The notes: generated by a model not told the origin, from the letters alone. 64,000 nucleotides of DNA from Paenibacillus radicis (ex Xue et al. 2023) (GCF_024722015.1 NZ_JANQBD010000022.1:106047-170046), one strand, 5' to 3'. Shown: positions 50,715-60,800, counted from the first letter of the stretch. Numbers and translations: made by a program.

Positions 50715-52001
50715 TTAGCTGTAAATCGGATTTACAAGATTTGTTTGCTCACGGTTACGTCCTACTGAGAAGATAGCAATCGGAATGCCGGTCAGCTCAG
50801 ATACACGCTCAACATAACGGCGTGCGTTTGTCGGCAGATCCTCTAGCTTGCGTACTCCTGTGATATCCTCGCTCCAGCCCGGCAGCTCCTCGTACACCGC
50901 TTCGCATTGTGCCAACAAGTTCAAGCTCGCAGGATAATGCTCGATGATTTTGTCGCCCATTTTGTAAGCTGTGCAAATTTTCACTGTTTCCAGACCCGCT
51001 AATACGTCCAGCGAGTTCAGGGATAAACCTGTAATACCGCTGACCCGACGAGCATGACGCACAACAACGCTGTCAAACCAACCTACACGACGCGGTCTGC
51101 CAGTAACAGTGCCGTACTCATGTCCCTTTTCACGAATCCAGCTTCCAGTATCATTATGAAGCTCTGTAGGGAAAGGACCATCGCCAACACGAGTTGTGTA
51201 AGCTTTGGCTACCCCGATAACTTGACGAATTTTCGACGGGCCTACTCCGGAACCGATACATACACCACCGGCAGAAGGATTGGATGAAGTTACATAAGGA
51301 TACGTACCTTGGTCGATATCCAACATAACGCCTTGAGCGCCTTCGAACAGCACTTTCTTCCCGGCATCGATCAGATCGTTAAGAATTACGGAAGTATCCG
51401 TAACATAAGGACGAATCCGGTCTGCATAACCGAGATATTCTTCAATCACAGTTTCTGCATCCAAGCCCTTGGAGCCATATACTTGCTCGATAAGTACATT
51501 TTTCTCGGCAACGACTTGACGCACCCGACGTTTGAACTCCTCAGCATCCATCAGATCAGCGATCCGGATACCGCTTCTAGCTGCTTTATCCATATAGCAA
51601 GGACCGATCCCTTTGCGGGTCGTTCCAATTTTATTGTCACCTTTGCGCTCTTCTTCCAGTCCATCCAACAGCAGATGGTAAGGCATAATAACATGAGCCC
51701 GGTCACTGATACGCAAATTCGTTGTTGTAAAACCATTATCATGAATGTATTGAATTTCTTCGAGCAGCGCACCTGGATTAATTACCATACCGTTACCGAT
51801 TACGCAGACTTTATCCGTGTAAAAAATGCCCGATGGAATCATTGTTAATTTGTATTTCTTATCATCAATCAAAATGGTATGGCCGGCATTGTTACCGCCT
51901 TGATAACGCGCCACCACTTCAGCAGATTCAGCGAGAAAATCCGTTATTTTCCCTTTACCTTCATCGCCCCATTGGGTTCCGACAACCACTACCGTCGACA
52001 T
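50715..52001 (-). CDS. purA: Adenylosuccinate synthetase PurA
   Basis: 428 residues, the standard length. The GTP-binding GDEGKGKITD and NNAGHTI motifs, 'GTTRKGIGPCYMDKAARSGI', 'GAQGVMLDIDQGTYPYVTSS' and the C-terminal NPIYS are intact. It converts IMP and aspartate to adenylosuccinate, using GTP. It has its own terminator and a ribosome site ending GGGGG. Standard purA position next to dnaB. Confidence 0.97.
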   Translation of the reverse strand: MSTVVVVGTQWGDEGKGKITDFLAESAEVVARYQGGNNAGHTILIDDKKYKLTMIPSGIFYTDKVCVIGNGMVINPGALLEEIQYIHDNGFTTTNLRISDRAHVIMPYHLLLDGLEEERKGDNKIGTTRKGIGPCYMDKAARSGIRIADLMDAEEFKRRVRQVVAEKNVLIEQVYGSKGLDAETVIEEYLGYADRIRPYVTDTSVILNDLIDAGKKVLFEGAQGVMLDIDQGTYPYVTSSNPSAGGVCIGSGVGPSKIRQVIGVAKAYTTRVGDGPFPTELHNDTGSWIREKGHEYGTVTGRPRRVGWFDSVVVRHARRVSGITGLSLNSLDVLAGLETVKICTAYKMGDKIIEHYPASLNLLAQCEAVYEELPGWSEDITGVRKLEDLPTNARRYVERVSELTGIPIAIFSVGRNREQTNLVNPIYS

Positions 52002-52200
52002 CTACATAACCCCCATCAGGTGAAACTCACCTATAATTAGTCAAAAGGCCTAAAGCACCATGAATAGTTTAGCAGTACCACAATGCAAAGTCAATAAAAA
52101 CGAACAATACTTAGGGCCTATCTTTTAACGTTCGGAATTTGTACATGTTATGAATTCTATGAAAAAGCCCTGTTCAAGCTAACTCTTGCACCAGAATAAG

Positions 52201-52288
52201 TCCTTTGTTCCGCCTAAGCGAAATAAAGGACCCGTGATTCTGTAGCAGCACCGGAATGTGGATGCCCGTTCATTCTCATCCACATTCC
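52201..52288. other. Two inverted repeats in the dnaB-purA gap
   Basis: TCCTTTGTTCCGC pairs with GCGAAATAAAGGA (52201-52230, two mismatches). GGAATGTGGATG pairs perfectly with CATCCACATTCC (52253-52288). They probably terminate dnaB transcription on the minus strand. The rest of the gap 52002-52367 has no gene. Confidence 0.5.
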
Positions 52289-52367
52289 CTCTGTTAACCT
52301 CTTTATTAGGCTGTATTGATCTTGCCTAGTCTAGCAAGCTATAAGTAGCAAGAAGGGGATATCTGCG

Positions 52368-53717
52368 CTATCCTACCTCTTGATGCGTCCTGTCCAAACC
52401 AACAAACTTATTGAAATTTTTCAAGAAAGCCAGCTCCACCGTACCTACCGGTCCGTTACGCTGCTTAGCTATAATAATTTCAATTATATTTTTTTTCTCC
52501 GATTCTTTATCGTAATAGTCATCACGATACAAGAAAGCTACAATGTCCGCATCTTGCTCGATCGAACCGGATTCCCGTAAGTCGGACATCATCGGCCGTT
52601 TATCCTGCCGCTGCTCTACACCCCGGCTAAGCTGAGACAAGGCAATTACCGGAACATCCAGCTCACGGGCAATTTGCTTCAAGGTACGTGAAATTTCGGA
52701 TACCTCCTGCTGACGGTTATCCCCTTTGCCACGTCCATGAATCAGCTGCAAATAATCGATCAGAATCATCCCGAGGCCTCTCTCCTGCTTCAGCCTGCGG
52801 CATTTGGCGCGGATATCAGCCACCGTTACTGAAGGAGAATCATCGATATAGATGTTCGCCTCTGACAAGGCGCCAATTGCCATCGTCAGCTTCTCCCAAT
52901 CGTCCTGCTCCAGAAAGCCAGTCCGCATACGAGTGGCGTCTACATTCGCTTCTGCGCAAATCATCCGCTGTACAAGCTGCGGGGCACCCATCTCCAGACT
53001 GAAGATGGCGACCGTTTGCTTCTCACGTACTCCAACATTTTGTGCGATGTTCAGGGCGAACGCTGTCTTACCAACAGAAGGACGCGCCGCCACAATAATC
53101 AAGTCTGACCGCTGGAAGCCAGCGGTCATTTTATCCAAATCAAGAAACCCTGATTTAATTCCTGTTGTTCCACCTTTATTGTTATAGAGAAATTCGACCT
53201 TGTCGAATACCTCCATTAACACATCGCGGATGGCGATAAATCCAGTGTTCGAACGGCGCTGCGAAATCTCAAGGATGCGCTTCTCCGCATCACCCAGCAA
53301 ATCACCGATCTCGTCGGTACTGGAGTACCCTTCCGTTACGATATTCGTTGCGGCGCGAATTAACCGCCGCAGCATCGACTTCTCCTCGACGATCTGCGCA
53401 TAGTAGTTGATATTCGCCGCTGTCGGCACCGCATTCGCGAGCTCCGACAAATATTTAATCCCGCCTATTTCCTCCAGCTCCTGCTTATTTTGCAGTCGCG
53501 CGGTCAGCGTGATCAAGTCAATCGGCTCATTCTCCTCCGCCAGCTCAATCATCGACTCGAAGATGCGTTGATGCGATGTGCGATAGAAGTCATCGCTTGA
53601 AATGCGTTCCATCGCGGTTACGAGTGACTCGCTGTCAAGCAAAATAGCGCCGAGCACGGCCTGCTCGGCTTCCAAATTTTGCGGAGGGATGCGATCTGTA
53701 AACATACCTTCGTTCAA
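52368..53717 (-). CDS. dnaB: Replicative DNA helicase DnaB
   Basis: 449 residues from a TTG at 53717, preceded by AGGAGG at eight bases. N-terminal primase-interaction domain ('RIPPQNLEAEQAVLGAILLD'), then the RecA-like helicase domain with Walker A ARPSVGKTAFALN, Walker B 'MILIDYLQL' and 'SLEMGAPQLVQRMICAEANV'. B. subtilis calls it DnaC. No intein interrupts it. It is 95 bp downstream of rplI on the same strand. Confidence 0.97.
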   Translation of the reverse strand: MNEGMFTDRIPPQNLEAEQAVLGAILLDSESLVTAMERISSDDFYRTSHQRIFESMIELAEENEPIDLITLTARLQNKQELEEIGGIKYLSELANAVPTAANINYYAQIVEEKSMLRRLIRAATNIVTEGYSSTDEIGDLLGDAEKRILEISQRRSNTGFIAIRDVLMEVFDKVEFLYNNKGGTTGIKSGFLDLDKMTAGFQRSDLIIVAARPSVGKTAFALNIAQNVGVREKQTVAIFSLEMGAPQLVQRMICAEANVDATRMRTGFLEQDDWEKLTMAIGALSEANIYIDDSPSVTVADIRAKCRRLKQERGLGMILIDYLQLIHGRGKGDNRQQEVSEISRTLKQIARELDVPVIALSQLSRGVEQRQDKRPMMSDLRESGSIEQDADIVAFLYRDDYYDKESEKKNIIEIIIAKQRNGPVGTVELAFLKNFNKFVGLDRTHQEVG

Positions 53718-53812
53718 GTTCGTCTCCTCCTAAGAGTTCCGGTTTAGCGAAACTTACATCGTAAGCCTAATCTAATAGATTTTAGAGCATGCACTAACTG
53801 TCTTCTTAAAGA

Positions 53813-54259
53813 TTACTCTTCGGTAACGTGAATCTTTAGCTTCGCAGTAACCTCAGGGTGAAGCTTTACACCAACCTCAGTCACGCCTAGTGTACGAATC
53901 GGATCCTCCATAAGGATCTTCCGTTTGTCCAGCTTAATCTTCTGCTGCTTCTCCAGCTCTTCAGCTACCTGCTTGCTAGGAATAGCTCCGAATAAACGTC
54001 CATCCTTGCCTGATTTAGCCTTCAGCTCGACGGTCAGAGCCCCCAGCTTCTTGCCAAGCTCTACGGCCTCTTCCTTCTCTTGATCCTTTTTCCTTTGCTC
54101 TGCCTTTTTCTGATTGTCTATCATTTTAACAGACGACTCGCTCGCCGCCGCGGCCAATTGTTTAGGGAATAGGAAATTCGTTGCATATCCTTCAGAAACC
54201 TCTTTAACATCGCCCTTCTTGCCTTGTCCTTTAACATCCTTCAATAAAATAACTTTCAT
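53813..54259 (-). CDS. rplI: 50S ribosomal protein L9
   Basis: 148 residues. Starts MKVILLKDVKGQGKKGDVKE as in nearly all L9 proteins, with the long connecting helix and the C-terminal domain ending VHPE-type 'KLHPEVTAKLKIHVTEE'. It overlaps the end of gdpP by 4 nt, the usual arrangement. Confidence 0.97.
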   Translation of the reverse strand: MKVILLKDVKGQGKKGDVKEVSEGYATNFLFPKQLAAAASESSVKMIDNQKKAEQRKKDQEKEEAVELGKKLGALTVELKAKSGKDGRLFGAIPSKQVAEELEKQQKIKLDKRKILMEDPIRTLGVTEVGVKLHPEVTAKLKIHVTEE

Positions 54260-56217
54260 TCGAAAAGCCCCTCCTCTGCGTGCATCTCACTTAGTATTTG
54301 TTTCAATCTTTGTGTCGCCTCTGAAATCGTTCCTTCGAATTGGGTAGCCGCATTAGTTAAATGCCCTCCGCCTCCCATTCGTTCCATAACAACCTGAGCA
54401 TTCATTTGCCCTAGTGACCGGGCACTAATACCGATTAAGCCATCCGGGCGTTCGCTAATGACGAAAGAAGCCATTATACCTGTCATAGTTAACAATGTAT
54501 CAGCAACCTGCGCAATGAGCAACTGAGAATATTTGCGATTTGGTTCAGTTACAGCAAGCGCGATGTGATCATAAATAACAACCGCGTTTTTAATAACCTC
54601 AGACTTTTGGATAAATGCATTCAGATCTTCCTTGAGCAGTCGCTGTACGAGCGATGAATCCGCACCATTGCGGCGAAGGAAAGATGCAGCTTCAAATGTT
54701 CTTGCGCCAGTAGCCAAGCTGAAGCTTTTCGTATCCACTACTATTCCCGCCAACAGAGCCGTTGCCTCTAACACTCCCATCGTTAAACGGTCGTTGAAAT
54801 ACTGCAGCAGCTCCGTCACGAGTTCACAGGTAGAGGAGGCATAAGGCTCCATGTACACAAGCGTCGCATCCTGGATGAACTCCTCACCTCGGCGGTGATG
54901 GTCAACTATGAACTTGCGCTGCGTCAGCTGCAGCAGCTTGGGCTCAGCCACCATAGATGCCTTATGCGTGTCCACAACAACCGCAAGCGTTCGTTGGTTC
55001 GTAATCTGCATAGCCTGCTCCGGCGTAATGAACCAACGATTAAGCTTCTCGTCCTCAGAGATCGTATCCATCAGCTTTTGAATCGAAGGATTAACTCCTT
55101 CCAGCACTATATATCCTTCTTTATTGCTTACATGTACCGCCTTCAATACTCCAATTGCTGCTCCGATTGCATCCATGTCCGGATACCGGTGGCCCATAAT
55201 AATAACTTTATCGCATTCTTTGATCAGATCGCGCAGCGCATGAGAGATAACCCTTGCACGTACCCTTGTCCTTTTCTCAACAGCGTTAGAACGTCCGCCA
55301 TAGAAAGACAGCCTCTCTCCAATCTTTACAGCAACCTGATCGCCGCCACGGCCTAATGCCATGTCCAAGCTCGTTTGCGCCAGCTGCCCAAGCTCCGTTA
55401 ATGAATCACTGCCGGAAGCAATCCCGATACTAAGTGTAAGTGGCAGCTTATGCTCAATAGTTAAGTCTCGTACCTCGTCCAATATCTCAAAACGCGACTG
55501 CTCCAATGCCTTCAAACCCTTCTGATCCATTAAAATCAGGTAACGGTCAGATGCTGTCCGGCGTAAGTACACGTTATTTTTCAGAGCCCACTCTGTAATT
55601 TCTCCAGTTACTCTAGCCATCATAATGCTTCGGGTTTGGTCATCCATTCCCTGAGTAGCCTCGTCCAGATTATCCATGGTGACGATCCCTATAGCAAGCT
55701 TGCCTTCTTCATAGCGTATCGATAATTGTTTGAAAGCCGTTATATCCGTAAAATACAACAATCTTTCATCCTGCTTAAGCTGCACCATGTACAAGTTTTT
55801 GCCGATCGCAATTTCCAGCTTCAGATCCTTCTCCTTACGTGACTTCAAAGAAGGGAAAAGCTCCAACAACTGCTCGCCTATCAATGATTCCTTACTGAGC
55901 ATCTTCGCCACAAATGGATTATGCCATTCGATAACCTTCTCTTCATTATAGAGCAGAATCCCTAACGGAAGCTCGTGAATAACATCCGTTCCGGCACGTT
56001 TGATTCGATGGGACAGTGTAGCTACATAATGGTTCAATTCCTTGCGGAACGCCTGCTCTGCCTTCAAAGTAAAATACGCCAATATCCCGCATAGAAACAG
56101 GGCAATCACACTGATTACCCATTGATACATAAGCAATATAAAAATCAAAATGAGTATTAAAGCAAATATCCATACGATATGCAAGCCGTGCCAACGCTTT
56201 AGCAGGAACTTCGGCAT
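54256..56217 (-). CDS. gdpP: Cyclic-di-AMP phosphodiesterase GdpP
   Basis: 653 residues. Two N-terminal membrane helices, a PAS-like region, a degenerate GGDEF domain (about 175-300), and the DHH/DHHA1 phosphodiesterase domains with 'MGHRYPDMDAIGAAIG', 'VVDTHKAS', 'VDHHRRG' and 'GGGHLTNAATQF' motifs intact. It degrades c-di-AMP, which controls potassium and osmolyte uptake and wall stress resistance. It is coupled to rplI by a 4-nt overlap. Confidence 0.96.
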   Translation of the reverse strand: MPKFLLKRWHGLHIVWIFALILILIFILLMYQWVISVIALFLCGILAYFTLKAEQAFRKELNHYVATLSHRIKRAGTDVIHELPLGILLYNEEKVIEWHNPFVAKMLSKESLIGEQLLELFPSLKSRKEKDLKLEIAIGKNLYMVQLKQDERLLYFTDITAFKQLSIRYEEGKLAIGIVTMDNLDEATQGMDDQTRSIMMARVTGEITEWALKNNVYLRRTASDRYLILMDQKGLKALEQSRFEILDEVRDLTIEHKLPLTLSIGIASGSDSLTELGQLAQTSLDMALGRGGDQVAVKIGERLSFYGGRSNAVEKRTRVRARVISHALRDLIKECDKVIIMGHRYPDMDAIGAAIGVLKAVHVSNKEGYIVLEGVNPSIQKLMDTISEDEKLNRWFITPEQAMQITNQRTLAVVVDTHKASMVAEPKLLQLTQRKFIVDHHRRGEEFIQDATLVYMEPYASSTCELVTELLQYFNDRLTMGVLEATALLAGIVVDTKSFSLATGARTFEAASFLRRNGADSSLVQRLLKEDLNAFIQKSEVIKNAVVIYDHIALAVTEPNRKYSQLLIAQVADTLLTMTGIMASFVISERPDGLIGISARSLGQMNAQVVMERMGGGGHLTNAATQFEGTISEATQRLKQILSEMHAEEGLFE

Positions 56218-56240
56218 TCATCTCGCCCCTAATCCATACA

Positions 56241-57176
56241 TTATTTTCCAGTCATGCGTTCACGGATCGGGAACGCTACATCAAACACACCAAGCAGACT
56301 GAACATAAAGTAAGCCGGCGGAAAAATCAACAAAGCTATAATGCCGATGATAGGCAGCGTCCGGTTCCATTGCTTCGAATGGGCTACATAGAATAGAAAC
56401 GCTATTGCTTGTATAGCAAACACAGCCGTAAGCAGCGGTAATAAGTTTAACAGCAACGTAAAGAAGATCGAATTTGAATCCCTTACAAAAAACTCCATGA
56501 ACAGAGCAATTACGTAATACCAGACGAATGACCTCGGCAGCATCCAATCACGTATAGGTTTGAACGCCGGTATAGATTCACCCGAGCGATTCAACAGCTT
56601 TCTGGCTAACCAATGCGTTACCACGATAAGGAACAGAGAAGATACAATCATATAAAACGGAAGCATCTGGCTCATTAATTGTACCAGCGTATCCGGATCG
56701 ATTGCTATCATACTTCTTAGCTGCGCAGGCATTGTTTCCAGAACCTCTAGCATAAACTGCTTCATTTTGCTAATCAGATTCAGTCCGAACATGTAAGCAA
56801 CCAATATACTCAGCAGCATTTCAGCAAGCATTGTTATAGTACCAATGGTCAAAACCGTTCTAGCCGGGGCGCGTTTCTTATACAAATTACCCATTTGAAT
56901 AACCGGTGGCAGAAAGAACAGGGAAATGGCTATTAGCACCACACCTACCCAGCCCGTTATGAGAACGGAAGCTGCAACATAGAGAGCAGCCAAGCTGATA
57001 CCATAATAGATCAGAAATCGTTTCGTCTCAAGCTTGACGTATTGTACCAGTACAGGAATCATCAACAAGCTTAATGTAATGATATTTAATGGTGATAAAA
57101 TCGACAGGAGCAAAACAACAGTCAGCAAGCTCCAGCCAAGCATACTTTTTGCGGAACCTTTCCCCAACACATTCAC
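56241..57176 (-). CDS. yybS: DUF2232 (YybS-like) membrane protein
   Basis: 311 residues with about eight membrane helices. Start GTG at 57176 shares four bases (GTGA) with the stop codon of the upstream 47-codon gene, so translation is probably coupled, and AGAGG lies just before it. YybS proteins sit next to gdpP in many Bacillota; function unknown. Other starts (GTG 57170, ATG 57143) are possible. Confidence 0.9.
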   Translation of the reverse strand: MNVLGKGSAKSMLGWSLLTVVLLLSILSPLNIITLSLLMIPVLVQYVKLETKRFLIYYGISLAALYVAASVLITGWVGVVLIAISLFFLPPVIQMGNLYKKRAPARTVLTIGTITMLAEMLLSILVAYMFGLNLISKMKQFMLEVLETMPAQLRSMIAIDPDTLVQLMSQMLPFYMIVSSLFLIVVTHWLARKLLNRSGESIPAFKPIRDWMLPRSFVWYYVIALFMEFFVRDSNSIFFTLLLNLLPLLTAVFAIQAIAFLFYVAHSKQWNRTLPIIGIIALLIFPPAYFMFSLLGVFDVAFPIRERMTGK

Positions 57177-57316
57177 CTCTTACGCATATGTTCTTCCAAA
57201 GCAGATATATCGCCATACCATTGTTCCAATTGGTGACCTTCAGCTTTATGCTTCTTCATTTTTTCCAAAATTGCTTCATCTAAACTGCGAAATGAGATGT
57301 CTATCTTTCGAGCCAT
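57173..57316 (-). CDS. 47-residue hydrophilic protein upstream of yybS
   Basis: ATG at 57316, stop TGA at 57173: MARKIDISFRSLDEAILEKM ... EEHMRKR. It is basic/acidic and helical, without membrane segment. It fits the conserved region well because its stop overlaps the yybS start by 4 nt. There is no clear Shine-Dalgarno sequence. A TATAAT box with a TG extension lies only about 7 nt before the ATG, so the mRNA may begin at or very near the start codon. I do not recognise the family. Confidence 0.7.
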   Translation of the reverse strand: MARKIDISFRSLDEAILEKMKKHKAEGHQLEQWYGDISALEEHMRKR

Positions 57317-57322
57317 TAGTTA

Positions 57323-57331
57323 ATTATACCA
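57323..57331 (-). promoter_or_regulatory. Extended -10 promoter right before the 47-codon gene
   Basis: On the minus strand TGGTATAAT (57331-57323) has both the TG extension and a perfect TATAAT. The expected start of transcription, 6-8 nt on, coincides with the ATG at 57316. No -35 is evident. Confidence 0.5.
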
Positions 57332-57336
57332 CAATT

Positions 57337-57753
57337 TTAAACCTTTTGTTCGGCTTGCCACAGCTTGAAGCAATAATCAATGATCTCTCTTCTACGGATA
57401 ATTCCAATAAATACCTCACTGTCATCAATTACAGGCACATAGTTTTGATTGGTCGCCAATGTAATTAAATCCTGCATTTGCTGGTCAATACGTACAGGCT
57501 TTATAGCCATATGCTGAGCCACATCCCGGAGATGGACTTTATGTGCGTTGTCAAAACCTATCTCGGGGGAATGCTTTAATTTCCACAAAAGATCCCCTTC
57601 CGTAATCGTACCCACATATTTGCCATCCTCGTTAACAAGAGGAACCGCCGAATAGCGGTGATATTCCATACGTTCCAGCGCCTGGCGCATTGTAGAATTA
57701 GGAGATAAATAAATAACGTCTTCTTTAGGAACAAGAAAAAAAGCAATATTCAC
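57337..57753 (-). CDS. CBS-pair domain protein
   Basis: 138 residues made of two CBS motifs ('MRQALERMEYHRYSAVPLVN EDGKYVGTITEGDLL' and 'MQDLITLATNQNYVPVIDDS EVFIGIIRRREII'). CBS pairs bind adenine nucleotides and act as energy sensors. A stand-alone CBS protein of this kind occurs beside yybS in several Bacillota. It is 20 bp upstream of the 47-codon gene's putative promoter, on the same strand. Confidence 0.92.
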   Translation of the reverse strand: MNIAFFLVPKEDVIYLSPNSTMRQALERMEYHRYSAVPLVNEDGKYVGTITEGDLLWKLKHSPEIGFDNAHKVHLRDVAQHMAIKPVRIDQQMQDLITLATNQNYVPVIDDSEVFIGIIRRREIIDYCFKLWQAEQKV

Positions 57754-57866
57754 CTAAGCCACCCTTTCGAAGTAATAATTCCATACTACCTTTACCCTAC
57801 TTCATAATACACTATGATTCCCAAGGAAGATATACAACTGTATATCCTTTTATTGTACTAAAATAA

Positions 57867-57898
57867 AGAACCCGGCTCATCCCCATTAACCGGGTTCT
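57867..57898 (-). terminator. Second of two tandem terminators after the Big_2 gene
   Basis: AGAACCCGG pairs with CCGGGTTCT. On the minus strand it is followed by TTATTTT. Confidence 0.75.
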
Positions 57899-57911
57899 AA
57901 TCAGATAAAAA

Positions 57912-57939
57912 GACAGCTGATGCACGAAGCTCAGCTGTC
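57912..57939 (-). terminator. First of two tandem terminators after the Big_2 gene
   Basis: GACAGCTGA pairs with TCAGCTGTC and on the minus strand is followed by TTTTTAT. It is 29 bp beyond the stop. Confidence 0.8.
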
Positions 57940-57967
57940 CTATTCTTATACAAAGCTAATATAACTG

Positions 57968-60574
57968 CTACTTAATAGTAACGCTGACCTTAGTCTTCAA
58001 GTTAGAAAAGCTCACCGTTATTGTAGCCGTTCCTTTTCCAGTAGCTTTTATAATCCCGTCTTTTACATCTGCGATCATAATATTGGAGCTGGTCCACATC
58101 GCAGGCTTGGTTACATCCTCTTCAAACCCATCCGTATAAGTGGCAATGGCCTGGATTTCTCCGGCTTCGCCTTCTTTGAGATCCAGCTTCACCACATTGG
58201 TTTTTAAATATTTAAGTGTGCCAATTTCTACTGGGACTGTAATTGTTTTACCGCCAAAATTGGCTGACAAGGTTAGTTTTCCAGGAGCAGTGGTTGTCAA
58301 TAAGCCACCAATGACATCCGCAATTTTGTAATTGGAGGTTTTCCATGCCGCATCCTCCGTAACATCTTTGGTGCTTCCATCCGAAAGTGTCGCTGTCAAT
58401 CTAACTTGAACCGATTGCCCCGTTTTCATTGCGATAAAACGTTGATCGACCTCCAGCTTTTGAACAACTCCTATTTCAACAGGAATGGTGATGCTTTTTC
58501 CTCCATAGGTTGCTGTAATAGTAACCTTGCCGCGTGTAACAGGAGTTACTACCCCTGAATTCGACACTTGCGCAATAAGAGGATTGCTTGATTTCCATTC
58601 CGCCTCGCTAGTAACATCATGGGATGCATCTAATGAATCAGTTGCGGACAGCGTAATTTGTTTCACTTCGCCTAAATCAAAAATCAAATATGGAATATTG
58701 GCGACCAATTTATTAGCCGTGTCCACTTGCACACTAAACGTGATCGATTTATTACCTACTGTAGCCGTAACTTGTGTTTCACCTGAACCAATTGCCGTAA
58801 CCTTACCATCTTCCACTGTTGCAACCTTCAGATTAGAGCTGGTCCATTCAGCTTCTGTTGTTACCTCTTTGGTGGTGCTGTCTGTATATTTAGCCGTAAC
58901 GACAAGCTGCTGATTACCACCTTTTTTCATGACCACATTGGTTTTCTCCGTAGTAGTCAGGCTATCTATAACGCCCACCGATACTTTAACTGTTGCCGTC
59001 TTTGTTCCATATTTCGCAGAGACCGACGCGGCTCCTGTTGCAATTCCCGTTATGTTACCGTTATTTACACTAGCCGTTTCAACTGAACTAGAGAGCCATT
59101 CAGCCTTGCTTGTTATATCCACTTTGCCTCTCTCATCCGGATAAACCGCATAAAGAGTAATTTGTTCAGAAGCTCCCACCTGGAAGTTAACGGTCTTCTT
59201 CGATAATTCTAGTGAAGTTGGAATATCCACTAGCACTTTGGCAGTTATGCTTTTCCCACCATAAGTAGCCGTAACCTTGGTTTCGCCTGACTTATAGGTC
59301 GTAATTTTCCCTTTTGTGACAAATGCGATGGCATCATTATCTACTGACCATTCCGCACTATCAGTAACATCGTTATTTGTTGAGCCATCCGCATATGTAG
59401 CATACAGCTTTAGTTGCCCAGGAGTTCCTACTTGTAGAGAATAGACCTCCTTATCTAATTCCAATCTTCTAGGCACATCTACATCAACTACCGTTGTGAT
59501 CGTTTTTTCCCCGAATTTAGCGGTAATTGTAGCTTCGCCAATAGAATTTGCAGTTAAATTTCCTTTGTAGACATAAACGATATTTTCATTGCTTGATGTC
59601 CACTCTGCACGTTCAGTAATATCTTCAGGTGCCCCATTTCCAGTATTCGCATAGGTCGCAAAAAGCTTAAGTGCCTCTTTACCATTCTTTTTCATGAAAA
59701 CATTTTGTTTATCGATATCGAGCTTGATAGCATTATCTACATCAACCTTAATCGTTGTTGTTTGAGTACCATAAGATGCTGTTATTGTCGCTTTACCTGG
59801 TCCATAGCCCGTAATTACCCCGTTCAATACATCAGCTACAGTCCCTTTGTCTGTTTCCCATTCTGCTTTGTCCGCTACATCCACTTTATCCCCGTTAGGA
59901 TATGTAGCAATCAATTCAACTTTCTCTTCTCCCTTTAACAATAAGGATACTTGTGATTTCTTGGCATCAATACGCTTCACTATTTCTACATTAACCGGCA
60001 AGCTCAATGTTTGATTGTTATATTTAGCTGTAATAATCGCCGTTCCTGAGCTAAGACCTTTAACCAAGCCGTTAGTCACTGTTGCAACCGAATTGTTATT
60101 GCTTGTCCAATCCGCTTTTGTTGTAACGATCTGATCGGTTCCGTCATCATAATAAGCTGTAAGACTGATATTTTCAGTTCCTCCGAGCCTTAAGTCTATC
60201 GACTGTTTGTCCTTTGTCATTGTTTTTACACGCTTCGTTACTGTTACATTTACAAAGACGGTTTTCCCTAAATAAGTGGCAGTAAGAACAGCCGTGCCTT
60301 CCTTTTTACCGGTCACTACACCTGCATATACAGTTGCAACATCCTCAGCCTTGGAAACCCAATCTGTTTTCACGGTTACATTCTCAGTTGAATTAGATAC
60401 GAATACGGCTGTAGCTGTTAAATTCGTAGTTGCCCCGACTTCCAGTGAAACTTCATTTTTATTCAGCACTAGGCTTGAAATCTCATCAGCGGCAAACACA
60501 TTCGTACGGGTCAAATTGCTTGTAGCTACTAGAATAATAGTTAATAATAGCATTATTCGGGTAAATCTAAACAT
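57968..60574 (-). CDS. Large secreted protein of ten Big_2 (Ig-like) repeats
   Basis: 868 residues. Signal peptide about 1-29 (cleavage near VFAAD). The rest is ten tandem Big_2-type domains of about 83 residues, each with the same order of parts: a KS.VSL..G opening, L.ATY.DG, DVT..AEW.SSN, IA.V..G.ITG.G.GTATITATYGGK and a T..V.V tail. There is no SLH, LPXTG or other anchor, so the protein may be released or non-covalently bound. Such repeat proteins serve in adhesion or biofilm. Its place between the CBS protein and rpsR is unlike the usual tight order of this chromosomal block, which suggests insertion. Confidence 0.92.
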   Translation of the reverse strand: MFRFTRIMLLLTIILVATSNLTRTNVFAADEISSLVLNKNEVSLEVGATTNLTATAVFVSNSTENVTVKTDWVSKAEDVATVYAGVVTGKKEGTAVLTATYLGKTVFVNVTVTKRVKTMTKDKQSIDLRLGGTENISLTAYYDDGTDQIVTTKADWTSNNNSVATVTNGLVKGLSSGTAIITAKYNNQTLSLPVNVEIVKRIDAKKSQVSLLLKGEEKVELIATYPNGDKVDVADKAEWETDKGTVADVLNGVITGYGPGKATITASYGTQTTTIKVDVDNAIKLDIDKQNVFMKKNGKEALKLFATYANTGNGAPEDITERAEWTSSNENIVYVYKGNLTANSIGEATITAKFGEKTITTVVDVDVPRRLELDKEVYSLQVGTPGQLKLYATYADGSTNNDVTDSAEWSVDNDAIAFVTKGKITTYKSGETKVTATYGGKSITAKVLVDIPTSLELSKKTVNFQVGASEQITLYAVYPDERGKVDITSKAEWLSSSVETASVNNGNITGIATGAASVSAKYGTKTATVKVSVGVIDSLTTTEKTNVVMKKGGNQQLVVTAKYTDSTTKEVTTEAEWTSSNLKVATVEDGKVTAIGSGETQVTATVGNKSITFSVQVDTANKLVANIPYLIFDLGEVKQITLSATDSLDASHDVTSEAEWKSSNPLIAQVSNSGVVTPVTRGKVTITATYGGKSITIPVEIGVVQKLEVDQRFIAMKTGQSVQVRLTATLSDGSTKDVTEDAAWKTSNYKIADVIGGLLTTTAPGKLTLSANFGGKTITVPVEIGTLKYLKTNVVKLDLKEGEAGEIQAIATYTDGFEEDVTKPAMWTSSNIMIADVKDGIIKATGKGTATITVSFSNLKTKVSVTIK

Positions 60575-60800
60575 AAACTCTTACCTCCGTTGTATGGATC
60601 TCTAGTTAAATTCATACTTGATTGCGCACTTTCATCCATCTAAATAGGTCGTCTACTAAATATCGGTTATATTGTCGAAAAAATTTATACTACCACTAAT
60701 ATAATTTTATTAATAACATTAAGTCAATGACTACGATGAGTTCAATCCCCCTTTTCTCCTATTAATAGCTTGCTGTGTCCACGAAAAGAAAGACAATAGA

